The position numbers and the translations under genes were made by a program. This document shows, piece by piece, positions 27,240-36,224 of a stretch of 64,000 bases of DNA (position 1 is its first letter; each line of letters begins with the position of its first letter). A model generated the notes under the pieces. The model made no database searches. It was not told the DNA's origin and saw nothing but the letters and a program-made list of their open reading frames with translations. This DNA is from JAWRCU01 sp033542235 (GTDB lineage Bacteria > Pseudomonadota > Alphaproteobacteria > Rhizobiales > Rhizobiaceae): contig NZ_JAWRCU010000021.1 in assembly GCF_033542235.1 (NCBI RefSeq), forward strand, positions 32,662 through 96,661, written 5' to 3'.

Positions 27240-28388
27240 CTACGACGCCGGGCCTTCAGCTTCCGCAGGCTGTGGCTCCTCGATAGCCTGCTGTGCCGAT
27301 AAGAAATTGCCGACGTGGTGCAGGCTCTCGAAATGGTCGCAGAACACTTTCACCGCCACCAGCAGCGGCACTGCGATGAGGGCGCCGACGAATCCCCACA
27401 GCCAGGACCAGAAGGCCACGGCAATGAAGATGGCCACCGCGTTGATTTCCAACCGCCGGCCCAGCACAAAGGGTGTAACGACCTGTCCCTCGATGATGTC
27501 GCAAAGCATGATATAGGCTGGCGCTAACAGGGCGTAGGACATGCTGTCGAAGGAGACGAGCGCCATAGCGGCCACGGTAAGTATCGTAAGCGTCGCCCCG
27601 ACATAGGGCAGAAAATTGAGCAGGCCGGCCGCTACGCCCCAAAGAAGCGGGTTCGGCATCCCGATCACCCACAACCCCAAACCGACGGCCAGACCGAGTC
27701 CGCTGTTGATCAGCGCGATGGTCAAGAGATAGCGGGAGATTTCCCGCTCGACGTCGTACATGATCCGCAAGGCGCGCTTCTTCTCGCTTAGCTTGGCGAA
27801 CGACTGCACGATCTTCTCGTAGAACATCGTGCCAGACGCGAGCAGGAAGAGCGACAGCACGAACATTATTGCCAAGGACGTCGCCGCTGAGGCCAACGTG
27901 CCGGCAGCCTGGGAGACGATGGCTGGTTGAGCCACGACCACTCGGTTCACACCCGGTTGGTCGACCACCTCCGTTAGTTGCTCGACCTGCTGAAAAACCC
28001 CCAGCAGATGTTGGAAGGGTCTTCGGAACTCTGACAGCTTCTCCGTCACTTGGCGACCGATCGACGGTGCGTCCGAAATGAGTTGCACGACCGGTGCGCT
28101 GAGCAAGTAGCCAGTGCTACCAATTGCAGCAAAGGCGACCAGTACAAGCAGTGTCGCCGACAGCGCGGCCGGGATGCCGCGCTTGGCCATGAAGCGAACA
28201 ACCGGGCTGAGTGTCAGAGCCAGCAGGAATGCCAGAACCACCGGCATGAAGAAGTCGCGCGCAAAGTAAAGTGCGGAGGCAAATGAGAGGATGAATATGC
28301 CGATCAGAGCGAAGTGGACGAGACGCGCGTCGACGAGCGCGGTACGCCCCGCCCAGCCAGCCTCGGATGCATCAGATTGGCCTTCCAT
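27240..28388 (-). CDS. AI-2E-type transporter family (PerM/UPF0118) membrane protein
   Basis: 382 residues from ATG at 28388 (GTG at 28391 is an alternative; GGGGGC lies just upstream). Hydrophobic profile: three N-terminal spans, a soluble middle portion, then four to five spans including LLWGVAAGLLNFLPYVGATL and IEGQVVTPFVLGRRLEINAVAIF (in part), which are typical of the family. Members include the TqsA autoinducer-2 exporter and Na+/H+ antiporter-like proteins, so the substrate is open. A perfect EcfG-type promoter lies 47 bases upstream. Confidence 0.88.
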   Translation of the reverse strand: MEGQSDASEAGWAGRTALVDARLVHFALIGIFILSFASALYFARDFFMPVVLAFLLALTLSPVVRFMAKRGIPAALSATLLVLVAFAAIGSTGYLLSAPVVQLISDAPSIGRQVTEKLSEFRRPFQHLLGVFQQVEQLTEVVDQPGVNRVVVAQPAIVSQAAGTLASAATSLAIMFVLSLFLLASGTMFYEKIVQSFAKLSEKKRALRIMYDVEREISRYLLTIALINSGLGLAVGLGLWVIGMPNPLLWGVAAGLLNFLPYVGATLTILTVAAMALVSFDSMSYALLAPAYIMLCDIIEGQVVTPFVLGRRLEINAVAIFIAVAFWSWLWGFVGALIAVPLLVAVKVFCDHFESLHHVGNFLSAQQAIEEPQPAEAEGPAS

Positions 28389-28434
28389 CACATTGCCCCC
28401 GACAGAACACGCCCCTTTGCGTGTTCAGCCGAGA

Positions 28435-28459
28435 AACGCGGGATGGAATACATCGTTCC
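28435..28459 (-). promoter_or_regulatory. EcfG-type general stress promoter of the AI-2E-type permease
   Basis: On the minus strand GGAAC (28459-28455), 16 bases, CGTT (28438-28435), 47 bases before the ATG. This is an exact match to GGAAC-n16-CGTT. Confidence 0.65.
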
Positions 28460-28557
28460 CTGCTAATGAAAACGGCAGAGGGCACCTCACCCCGCCCGCT
28501 GACGACCTGCGAGTGCACACTTGCTCGATTGCCCGCCAAGCACCGAGGGCCGGGCGT

Positions 28558-28575
28558 TTGACGGAATTATGACAG
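28558..28575 (-). promoter_or_regulatory. Pho-box-like sequence
   Basis: On the minus strand CTGTCAT-AATT-CCGTCAA: the first 7-mer is a perfect PhoB half-site, the spacer is 4 bases and AT-only, and the second half matches 5 of 7. It lies 160 bases before the DUF3141-pta-ackA-fabI operon and 170 bases before the permease gene. Its orientation points toward the permease. The equivalent pta-ackA operon of Sinorhizobium meliloti is known to be phosphate-stress induced through PhoB. Confidence 0.5.
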
Positions 28576-28734
28576 CCCTGAATCCTACGGTAAGTTACCC
28601 TCCCTCACTTTGATCATGGCTCAATGCAGGTCAACGTCACGCCCTGGGGGCCGGCGGTTGCCAAGGCGCATGGCCGCGGGCTCTCTGAAATACCGCTGAG
28701 CGCGAGGAAGACGTGAGTAGCGGAGGAGTTCGTG

Positions 28735-30906
28735 ATGTTTGCCGAGGCAATCTCATACGCAGTCGATTCATATCAGCGCTCCATTCTGTTTCTGGATGTG
28801 ATGCGTCAGCGGGCCGTTCAATACCGCGAGCACGCAGCCGAAACCGCGCCTCACGTCCTTGATTATGAAGCCGAGCTCGTATGTGACGGTCGGACCCTGG
28901 CACGACCCGTCAACTATGCGCTGGTGCGCATCGTTCCTCCGCCACGGATCGTTCTCGATCCCAGGAAAAGACCTTTCGTCATAGTGGATCCTCGGGCCGG
29001 CCATGGCCCCGGCATTGGCGGCTTCAAGGCCGACAGCGAGATCGGCGTCGCACTGAACGCCGGCCATCCCTGCTATTTCATCGGCTTCCTGCCGGAACCG
29101 GAACCCGGCCAGACGATCGAGGACATCGCGCGGGCGGAAGCGGTCTTTCTGGAGAGAGTGATAAGCCGCCATCCCGAAGCCGAGGGAAAGCCGTGCGTGA
29201 TCGGGAACTGCCAGGCCGGTTGGGCAGTCACCATCCTTGCGTCACTGCGGCCCGAACTGTTCGGCCCGATCATCGTGGCAGGCTCGCCGCTGTCTTATTG
29301 GGCCGGCGTCAAAGGCAAGTATCCGATGCGCTATACAGGCGGCCTGCTCGGCGGCAGCTGGCTGACCGCGCTGACAAGCGATCTCGGCGCGGGCAAGTTC
29401 GACGGCGCCTGGCTTGTGCAGAACTTCGAGAACCAGAATCCCGCAAACACGCTCTGGACCAAGCAGTATAACCTCTACTCCAAAATCGACACCGAAGCCG
29501 AGCGGTATCTGGGTTTCGAGCGTTGGTGGGGCGGCCACGTGATGCTCAATGCCGAGGAGATGCAATTCATCGTCGACGAGCTTTTCGTCGGCAACAAGCT
29601 CGCGGCCGGCGAGATCCGCACGTCAGACGGCACGGCCGTCGACCTGCGCAACATCCGCTCGCCGATCCTCGTCTTCTGTTCGAGCGGCGACAACGTCACC
29701 CCGCCGCAGCAGGCCCTCGACTGGATCCTCGATCTCTACGACAGCGTCGAAGACATCCGGGCCAATGGGCAGACCATCGTGTACTGCATTCACGACAAGA
29801 TCGGCCACTTGGGCATATTCGTTTCTGCAGGCGTCGCCCGCAAGGAGCACGACGAGTTCGCATCCAACATCGATTTCATCGACGTGCTGCCGCCCGGCCT
29901 CTACGAGGCAGTGCTGGAGCCGAAGGGCGAGGCGGTCGAGCGTCCCGACCTCGTGACCGGTCAATGGGTGATGCGCTGCGAGGCTCGCACGCTTGACGAT
30001 ATCCGCGCGCTCGGAGGGAATGACCTCGACGACGAGCGTCGCTTCGCAGCGGTCGCCCGCATGTCCGAAATCAATCTTTCTCTCTACCGGGCCTTTGCCC
30101 AGCCTTGGGTCCGAGCGCTGGCGACGCCGGTCATGGCTGACGCCATGCAGCGCCTGCACCCGTTGCGCCTGCAATACGAAATGTTTGGATCTGCAAATCC
30201 GTGGAGCGCATGGATCGGAGCAGCTGCCGAGCGGGTCCGCGAGGACCGAAAGCCAGTCTCGCCCGAAAACTTCTTCCTGGGGCTCCAGCGGGAAGCATCG
30301 GAGCGGATCGTCGACGGGCTCGAGGCATGGCGCAAGGCGAGCGAAAAGTGGTCCGAAGAAGTCTTCCATACGGTCTATGGCTCGCGAGCCCATCAGGCAG
30401 CGCTGGGCATCGACCAGAATTCCGCACGGCCGCCTCGCAAGGCGGCAAAGAACATGCTGCATGCCGCCCTAGTTCAGTCGCGCATCGCAGAGCTCAAATC
30501 TCACATGACCCGCGGCGGCGTTTCGGAAGGGCTTGCTCGCGCGATGCTCTACATTCGCATGCCAGGTGGCACTACCGACGAGCGAGGCTTCGAGGCCATC
30601 CGGCGCATCCGCGAGACGGCTGCCGACGAGTCAACCAGAACGCTTGAAGAATTCAAGGCCATGCTGCGTGAGCAGTTCTTCCTGCTGCTCATCGACGAGG
30701 ACAGCGCGCTATCGGCCATCCCGGATTTGTTGCCGGAGAATGTCGAGGAACGACAGGCTGCCTTTGACACCCTGCTCGAATTGCTTGGGGCCCGCGGGCA
30801 GCTGACCGACGAAGAGGCCGACAGGCTCGAGCGGATGAGATCCCTGTTCCGCATCGAACGTGAGCCCGCCCGAAAGCTGCGCTCCCCGGAGCGCAAGGCA
30901 TCGTGA
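28735..30906 (+). CDS. DUF3141 protein, PHA-synthase-like alpha/beta hydrolase
   Basis: 723 residues from ATG at 28735 (GGAGGAG six bases upstream). The N-terminal half is an alpha/beta hydrolase with VIGNCQAGWAVTILASL (about residues 160-176), where Cys occupies the nucleophile place as in polyhydroxyalkanoate synthases. FVIVDPRAGHGPGIGGFK (about 82-99) lies upstream of it. The C-terminal 300 residues are helical and charged. It corresponds to ORFA, the first gene of the phosphate-regulated pta-ackA operon of rhizobia, described as PHB-synthase-like but without proven activity. It is 25 bases upstream of pta. Confidence 0.85.
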   Translation: MFAEAISYAVDSYQRSILFLDVMRQRAVQYREHAAETAPHVLDYEAELVCDGRTLARPVNYALVRIVPPPRIVLDPRKRPFVIVDPRAGHGPGIGGFKADSEIGVALNAGHPCYFIGFLPEPEPGQTIEDIARAEAVFLERVISRHPEAEGKPCVIGNCQAGWAVTILASLRPELFGPIIVAGSPLSYWAGVKGKYPMRYTGGLLGGSWLTALTSDLGAGKFDGAWLVQNFENQNPANTLWTKQYNLYSKIDTEAERYLGFERWWGGHVMLNAEEMQFIVDELFVGNKLAAGEIRTSDGTAVDLRNIRSPILVFCSSGDNVTPPQQALDWILDLYDSVEDIRANGQTIVYCIHDKIGHLGIFVSAGVARKEHDEFASNIDFIDVLPPGLYEAVLEPKGEAVERPDLVTGQWVMRCEARTLDDIRALGGNDLDDERRFAAVARMSEINLSLYRAFAQPWVRALATPVMADAMQRLHPLRLQYEMFGSANPWSAWIGAAAERVREDRKPVSPENFFLGLQREASERIVDGLEAWRKASEKWSEEVFHTVYGSRAHQAALGIDQNSARPPRKAAKNMLHAALVQSRIAELKSHMTRGGVSEGLARAMLYIRMPGGTTDERGFEAIRRIRETAADESTRTLEEFKAMLREQFFLLLIDEDSALSAIPDLLPENVEERQAAFDTLLELLGARGQLTDEEADRLERMRSLFRIEREPARKLRSPERKAS

Positions 30907-30931
30907 TATCTACTACGTCAAGGAGGTCCAG

Positions 30932-31891
30932 GTGCTGAATACGCCCCCGAGCCCGACGCAACCCTCCAAATACGACCGCCTGATCGAGGCCGCGCGCATG
31001 CACGCCCCGGCCATGACGATCGTGGTCCATCCCTGTGACGAGACATCGCTTCGCGGCGCCATCGAGGCGGCCGAGGCCGGTCTGATCCTGCCAATCCTGG
31101 TGGGCCCCGAAGCGAAGGTGCGAGCGGTCGCCGCCGAGCACCGGCTCGACATCGGCAACCACCAGATCATCGACGTCGCTCATAGCCACGCTGCAGCCGC
31201 CCGCAGCGTCGAGCTGGTGCGAGAGGGCCGTGGCGAGATGCTGATGAAAGGCGGGCTGCATACCGACGAGTTGATGCGCGAGGTGACCGCTTCGGCGACC
31301 GGTCTCAGGACCCAACGCCGCATCAGTCATGTCTTCGTGATGGACGTGCCGGGCCACGCCGATACCCTCTTCATCACCGATGCCGCCATCAACATAGCTC
31401 CCGACCTCGACGCCAAGCGCGACATCGTGCAGAACGCGATCGACCTGTTTACCGGCATCGGGCTTGGCGAACCCCGGGTTGCGATCCTGTCGGCAGTTGA
31501 GACAGTCACCACCAAGATCCCTACGACCATCGAAGCTGCTGCGCTTTGCAAGATGGCGGAGCGAGGTCAGATCACCGGCGGCGTGCTGGACGGTCCGCTC
31601 GCATTTGACAATGCCGTCGATCCGGAGGCCGCGCGCATCAAGGGCATCACCTCGCCGGTTGCGGGGCGCGCCCAGATCCTAGTCGTGCCCGACCTCGAGG
31701 CCGGCAACATGCTGGCAAAGAACCTGACCTTCCTTGCTCACGCCGATGCCGCCGGCATCGTGCTGGGAGCGCGAGTGCCGATTGTCCTCACCTCGCGCGC
31801 AGATTCGGTTCGCACGCGGCTAGCATCTTGCGCAGTCGCATCGCTCTATGCGGCGGCGCGGCGCCGATCAGCCCAGGTGGCGGCCGCCTGA
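30932..31891 (+). CDS. pta: phosphate acetyltransferase (short Pta/Ptb form)
   Basis: 319 residues from GTG at 30932, chosen because AAGGAGG ends five bases upstream. The PTA/PTB fold is recognised by ILVGPEAKVRAVA near residue 50, LMKGGLHTDELMREV near 105, and the C-terminal GARVPIVLTSRADS near 285. It interconverts acetyl-CoA and acetyl-phosphate. It lacks the regulatory N-terminal domains of enteric Pta. One base separates its stop from the ATG of ackA, so the two are coupled. Confidence 0.9.
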   Translation: MLNTPPSPTQPSKYDRLIEAARMHAPAMTIVVHPCDETSLRGAIEAAEAGLILPILVGPEAKVRAVAAEHRLDIGNHQIIDVAHSHAAAARSVELVREGRGEMLMKGGLHTDELMREVTASATGLRTQRRISHVFVMDVPGHADTLFITDAAINIAPDLDAKRDIVQNAIDLFTGIGLGEPRVAILSAVETVTTKIPTTIEAAALCKMAERGQITGGVLDGPLAFDNAVDPEAARIKGITSPVAGRAQILVVPDLEAGNMLAKNLTFLAHADAAGIVLGARVPIVLTSRADSVRTRLASCAVASLYAAARRRSAQVAAA

Positions 31892-31892
31892 C

Positions 31893-33077
31893 ATGGACGC
31901 AATCCTGGTCGTCAACGCTGGTTCGTCCAGCCTGAAGTTTCAGATTTTCGGAGTGGTTGAGGGTCAGCTGGCGCGCCAGCTTCGTGGTCACTTGGATGGC
32001 ATCGGCACGCGTCCGCGGTTTCGCGCGGCCGATAACGAGCGCACGCTGATCGACCGCAGCTTAGCCGCCGATGCCGTCGCGGACCTGCCCATGGCCATAG
32101 CCGAGACGCGCTCGTGGCTGCGTACGCTCGAAGGGTTCGAACTGCGTGCCATCGGCCACCGGGTGGTCCATGGCGGGCCAGACTACGTGCGTCCGGTCCT
32201 GATCGACGAGACCGTGCTTGACCAGCTCGCCAGCTATCAGGAGCTGGCACCGTTGCACCAGCCGAACAACCTCGCCCCCATCCGTCTGGCAATGGAGATC
32301 GATCCGACCGTCCCTCAGGTGGCATGCTTCGATACAGCCTTCCACCGTGGGCATCCCGCGCATGTTGCCTGCTACGCGCTTCCGCGGAGCTTCTATGACG
32401 CCGGCGTGCGGCGCTACGGCTTCCACGGTCTGTCCTACGAATACATTGCAGAGCGGTTGCGCGACGTGGCACCTGAAGCGGCGGCAGGTCGCACGATCGT
32501 CGCACATCTTGGCAGCGGCGCCTCGATGTGCGCCCTCCGCGACGGAGAGAGCATCGACAGCACGATGGGCTTCACCGCCCTTGACGGCGTGCCGATGGGC
32601 ACGCGTCCCGGCCAGCTCGATCCCGGCGTCGTGTTATACCTGATCGCGCAGAAGGGGATGAGCGCCGACTCGGTCTCGGACCTCCTTTATCGCCAGTCCG
32701 GACTGAAGGGGCTCTCAGGCATTTCCAGCGACATGCGTGATCTGCTGGCGAGCGACAGCCCTGCGGCAGCCTTCGCCATCGACCACTTCATCCATCGCTG
32801 CGCTCTCAATGCCGGCCAGCTTGCGGCGGCGCTCGGCGGGCTCGACGCCTTCGTCTTCACGGCCGGTGTCGGGGAGAATTCCGCTGCCATTCGCGCCCGC
32901 ATAGCCGATCGGCTCGAATGGCTCGGCGCGGAACTGGACGCCGCAGCGAATGAGGCTGGCGAGACGCTGATCTCCACCGCCAACAGCCGCGTCGCCCTGC
33001 TCGTCCTCCGGACCGACGAGGAGCTGATGGTGGCGCGACACACCGCTGCGCTCACCGGGCTCGCACAAAGCACCTGA
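31893..33077 (+). CDS. ackA: acetate kinase
   Basis: 394 residues from ATG at 31893. The N-terminal ASKHA signature is ILVVNAGSSSLKFQIF (about 4-19). RYGFHGLSYEYIAERL (about 174-189), AHLGSGASMCALRDG (about 205-219) and FTAGVGENSAAIRARI (about 324-339) are the other acetokinase motifs. It makes ATP and acetate from acetyl-phosphate, or the reverse. With pta it forms an acetate/acetyl-phosphate module, here in an operon with DUF3141 and fabI. Confidence 0.93.
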   Translation: MDAILVVNAGSSSLKFQIFGVVEGQLARQLRGHLDGIGTRPRFRAADNERTLIDRSLAADAVADLPMAIAETRSWLRTLEGFELRAIGHRVVHGGPDYVRPVLIDETVLDQLASYQELAPLHQPNNLAPIRLAMEIDPTVPQVACFDTAFHRGHPAHVACYALPRSFYDAGVRRYGFHGLSYEYIAERLRDVAPEAAAGRTIVAHLGSGASMCALRDGESIDSTMGFTALDGVPMGTRPGQLDPGVVLYLIAQKGMSADSVSDLLYRQSGLKGLSGISSDMRDLLASDSPAAAFAIDHFIHRCALNAGQLAAALGGLDAFVFTAGVGENSAAIRARIADRLEWLGAELDAAANEAGETLISTANSRVALLVLRTDEELMVARHTAALTGLAQST

Positions 33078-33093
33078 ATCAGCGGAGACAGCC

Positions 33094-33879
33094 ATGACCC
33101 TTCCTTTAGTCAAGGCCCAGCTTCTCGAGGGTCGCAAAGGCCTGATCGTCGGCATTGCCAACGATCGTTCGATTGCATGGGGCTGTGCCCGCGCCTTTCG
33201 CGCCTTCGGCGCGGACCTTGCCCTCACCTATCTGAACGACAAGGCGAAGAAATTCGTCGAGCCGCTGGCGACCGAGGTTGAAGCAAGCATCTTCATGCCG
33301 ATGGATGTGTCAGTGCCCGGCCAGCTGGAGGCGGTCTTCGAGCACATCAGCGACAGCTGGGGTGAGCTGGATTTCCTGATCCACTCGATTGCCTTCTCGC
33401 CCAGGGAAACTCTCGCTGGACGAGTGACCGATGCGCCGCGCGACGGCTTTCTGACGACCATGGAAATCTCCTGCTGGTCGTTCATGCGCATGGCGCATCT
33501 TGCCGAACCGCTGATGAAGAACGGCGGCACCCTGTTCACGATGACCTACTACGGGTCGCAGAGGGTCGTCGAGAACTACAACATCATGGGGGTCGCCAAG
33601 GCAGCTCTCGAGAGCGCCGTGCGCTACATGGCGGCCGAGCTCGGTCCCAAAGGCATCCGGGTCCACGCCATATCGCCCGGTCCCCTCGCCACTCGCGCCG
33701 CCTCGGGCATCGCCGACTTCGACGATCTGCTTGAGAAGGCGAAGGGCAAGGCGCCGTCACGCGAACTTGTCGATATCGACGATGTCGGTGCCGCGACCGC
33801 ATTTCTGGCCCATGATGCGGCGCGCCTCATCACCGGCCAGGTTCTTTACGTTGACGGCGGCTATAACGTGGTCGACTGA
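33094..33879 (+). CDS. fabI: enoyl-[acyl-carrier-protein] reductase (NADH)
   Basis: 261 residues, 16 bases after ackA. The SDR fold has GLIVGIANDRSIAWGCARAF (in part, about 14-33). The FabI catalytic pair is in NYNIMGVAKAALESAVRYMA (in part; Tyr about 162 and Lys about 169, Y-x6-K). ISPGPLATRAASGI and GQVLYVDGGYNVV complete the signature. FabI reduces enoyl-ACP in fatty acid synthesis and is the target of triclosan. The position behind pta-ackA matches rhizobial operons. It may be a second copy beside a housekeeping fabI. Confidence 0.92.
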   Translation: MTLPLVKAQLLEGRKGLIVGIANDRSIAWGCARAFRAFGADLALTYLNDKAKKFVEPLATEVEASIFMPMDVSVPGQLEAVFEHISDSWGELDFLIHSIAFSPRETLAGRVTDAPRDGFLTTMEISCWSFMRMAHLAEPLMKNGGTLFTMTYYGSQRVVENYNIMGVAKAALESAVRYMAAELGPKGIRVHAISPGPLATRAASGIADFDDLLEKAKGKAPSRELVDIDDVGAATAFLAHDAARLITGQVLYVDGGYNVVD

Positions 33880-33911
33880 CCTTCGGCAGCCGGCAGGAGA
33901 AGCTGCCTGAA

Positions 33912-34355
33912 CTAGCGCTGCTTGGACCGTGCTCGCTTCGGCTTTTTGACCTCCTCCGCCTTCCGGCCCAGGCCCATGTCCTTGGCCAGTTGAGACCGAG
34001 CGGCCGCATAGTTTGGCGCCACCATGGGATAGCTGGCGGGCAAACCCCACTTCTGGCGGTACTCGTCGGGGGTGAGTCCATAGTGGGTCATCAAGTGGCG
34101 CTTCAACGACTTGAATTTACGCCCATCTTCCAGAGAAACGATGTAGTCCGGCGTGACCGACTTCTTGATCGGAACGGCCGGAACGAGCGGCGCTACCGGC
34201 TCGGCCGGCGGCGCCTTCAGAGCCTGAAGCGAACTGTGGATCTGTCCGATCAGTTCGGGAAGCGCCACTCTCGGCAACGGGTTCTTGGAGACATATGCCG
34301 AAACGACCTGCGCGGTCAGAGTGATCACATCCTCTTGGGAATTCTCGTCAGTCAT
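33912..34355 (-). CDS. Ros/MucR-family transcriptional regulator lacking the zinc cysteines
   Basis: 147 residues. The core DGRKFKSLKRHLMTHYGLTPDEYRQKWGLP (in part, about 84-113) and YPMVAPNYAAARSQLAKDMGLG (in part) are the Ros/MucR DNA-binding domain. In Ros and MucR the zinc ligands are two Cys (IVCLECG) and two His. Here the segment reads YIVSLEDG, so both Cys are replaced (Ser, Asp), while the RHL-x2-H histidines remain. Mesorhizobium has relatives that fold and bind DNA without zinc, so function may persist. The C-terminus is Lys/Arg-rich. It converges with fabI. Confidence 0.88.
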   Translation of the reverse strand: MTDENSQEDVITLTAQVVSAYVSKNPLPRVALPELIGQIHSSLQALKAPPAEPVAPLVPAVPIKKSVTPDYIVSLEDGRKFKSLKRHLMTHYGLTPDEYRQKWGLPASYPMVAPNYAAARSQLAKDMGLGRKAEEVKKPKRARSKQR

Positions 34356-34625
34356 TGCGTATCCTTCAAGCTTGGGAGCGGTGCTCGATTACCGACGGTT
34401 AGTCAACCAAGCAAGCCCTTATCGTGTAGTCAGCAAACCGAAAGACCCCCTAACTTCTCTTCAGCAAAGCACGGTCTCTCAGTCAGCCCAGCGCCTCGCG
34501 AGCTCTAAGGTCTCGGACCGAAAAGGGGCATAGCGGCTTCGGATAATCTGATGTGCAAACAAAAAGATAGAGCGGCATGGCGGTCCTGCCCGAACGCACG
34601 CCGCTCCGCTCTGTTTCATCTTGCC

Positions 34626-34997
34626 TTAGAAGTCGAGCCAGACGGATACGCTCGGAGGATAGTAGATGTAAGGTCTATAGTAGGCATAGGGAGGATAACC
34701 ATATGGCAAATAATAATTGTAGTCGTATGGTAAATAATAGCTTGGATAGTAAGGATAATACCGGTAGTAATTTCTGTAAGGCCAATAGCGGGGCGCATAA
34801 GGACCCCGCCAGCCGCGCCAACCGTAGTACCCGCGCCCCCAATAATGCCGCCAATGTACCTGCCAAGTGTCAGAACGCATCTCGCCTCGAGGCATCTGAC
34901 CAACGTAGGCTGGGAGCGCATTTGCTGCGACGGTCAGCGAAACGATCGTTCCGACTGAGAGCGCAGCTAGGCTGGTGGCGAAAGAAACCTTTCCCAT
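34626..34997 (-). CDS. tyrosine-rich exported small protein
   Basis: 123 residues, ATG at 34997 with GGAGGAGGGA upstream. A Sec signal peptide (SFATSLAALSVGTIVSLTVAANA, in part) ends near residue 28. The mature part of about 95 residues holds about 27 tyrosines plus many Pro, Trp and Arg, in a degenerate YYPYYP-like pattern, and ends in VWLDF. The coding region is AT-rich for this genome because of Tyr codons. Similar GYR/Tyr-rich small exported proteins occur in rhizobia without known role. Confidence 0.7.
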   Translation of the reverse strand: MGKVSFATSLAALSVGTIVSLTVAANALPAYVGQMPRGEMRSDTWQVHWRHYWGRGYYGWRGWRGPYAPRYWPYRNYYRYYPYYPSYYLPYDYNYYLPYGYPPYAYYRPYIYYPPSVSVWLDF

Positions 34998-35105
34998 CGT
35001 TCCCTCCTCCGGAAGAAACGTTGAAAGTATTATCCGCCCGCGGTGTGTATGATGTCAATGCGTGCCGCGACCGCATCGCCGGTCGACGTCGTCCTGCAGC
35101 CTGAT

Positions 35106-36224
35106 CTATCGACCCTTTGCATCCGGGATGACCACGATGTTGCCGACGAAAGACTTGGACATGAAATGGCGCTGGGCGTCATGGATCCGCGACAGCGGAT
35201 AGGTCGCCGCGACCAACGCTTTCAGCTGCTTGCCTTCGATCAGATCGATCACGCGCCGGAAGGCCGCGCGCGTTCCCTGCGAGGAACCGTTGAGCTGAAG
35301 CTGTTTGAGATACATGGTGCGAAGATCGAGTTCCACCACCGGGCCGGCAATCGCGCCCGCCGTCGTATAGCGCCCTTCCGGACGCAGGATGTTCAAGAGG
35401 CTCCGGAACATAGGGCCGGCGACCAGATCGGCGACCACGTCGATTTCCTTGTCGCCGAGCACCTTGCGAATTTCCGCCCTCAGATCCGCGCAATCGCGCA
35501 CGATCGCCGCCTCGGCGCCGATGTCGAGCACGGCCTTCTCCTTGCCTTTTCCGACCACGGCATAAGGAATTGCTCCGCGCGCCCGGCATAGCTGGATCAG
35601 CCCGGAACCCACTCCCCCCGACGCGCCGGTGATGAGCACCCGCTCGGCGGCCTTTACGGCAGCGCGCTCCAGCATCTGCTCGCCTGTGTGGTAGGAGCAC
35701 CAGAAGGTGGCAAGCTCCGCGTCCGACATATCGGAACGGATGGCGTGGGCGTGGTCGGTCGGCACGGCGACATACTCGGCGTAGCCGCCATCGCGCCCGT
35801 GGCCGATGTAATCGATGTCGGCCAGGCTGTCGTCGGAGCGATTGTAAATCGAGCCGTCGACGATGACGCGCTCGCCCAGCCGCTCTTCCGAAACAGCTGA
35901 CCCCACCTTGACGATTCTGCCCGCTATGTCGGCGCCCTGAATGCGGGGAAACTCGAGCGTCGAGCGCCCGCGCCGCCACGTGGAGACGGCCTGCGGGTCG
36001 TCCTCGGCGCCATACGCGCCCTCGCGCACCCAGATATCCGTGTTGTTGAGCCCGCAGGCCCCCACTTCCACCAGAACCTCGTCCGCAGCGCATTCAGGCA
36101 CCGGATGATCCGTCGTGTAGACGAGCCGGTCGAGACCACCATGCCCGGTGAGCAATACGGCGCTCATGCGATCAGGCACCACAGGCACTTGCGGTGGGGT
36201 CTGTATCGAATTCTGATTTTCCAT
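35106..36224 (-). CDS. zinc-type alcohol dehydrogenase family protein (MDR)
   Basis: 372 residues from ATG at 36224 (GGA nine bases upstream; the frame is open to 36293 without conserved sequence). The medium-chain dehydrogenase fold shows VLVEVGACGLNNTDIWVREG (in part, about 48-67), GADIAGRIVKVG (about 96-107) and VLITGASGGVGSGLIQL (about 198-214). AGVG-type NADP binding and the lack of the four-Cys structural zinc loop place it with quinone-reductase-like or zinc-poor members. It is divergent from the MocR-type regulator gene, 253 bases away, which may control it. Confidence 0.82.
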   Translation of the reverse strand: MENQNSIQTPPQVPVVPDRMSAVLLTGHGGLDRLVYTTDHPVPECAADEVLVEVGACGLNNTDIWVREGAYGAEDDPQAVSTWRRGRSTLEFPRIQGADIAGRIVKVGSAVSEERLGERVIVDGSIYNRSDDSLADIDYIGHGRDGGYAEYVAVPTDHAHAIRSDMSDAELATFWCSYHTGEQMLERAAVKAAERVLITGASGGVGSGLIQLCRARGAIPYAVVGKGKEKAVLDIGAEAAIVRDCADLRAEIRKVLGDKEIDVVADLVAGPMFRSLLNILRPEGRYTTAGAIAGPVVELDLRTMYLKQLQLNGSSQGTRAAFRRVIDLIEGKQLKALVAATYPLSRIHDAQRHFMSKSFVGNIVVIPDAKGR

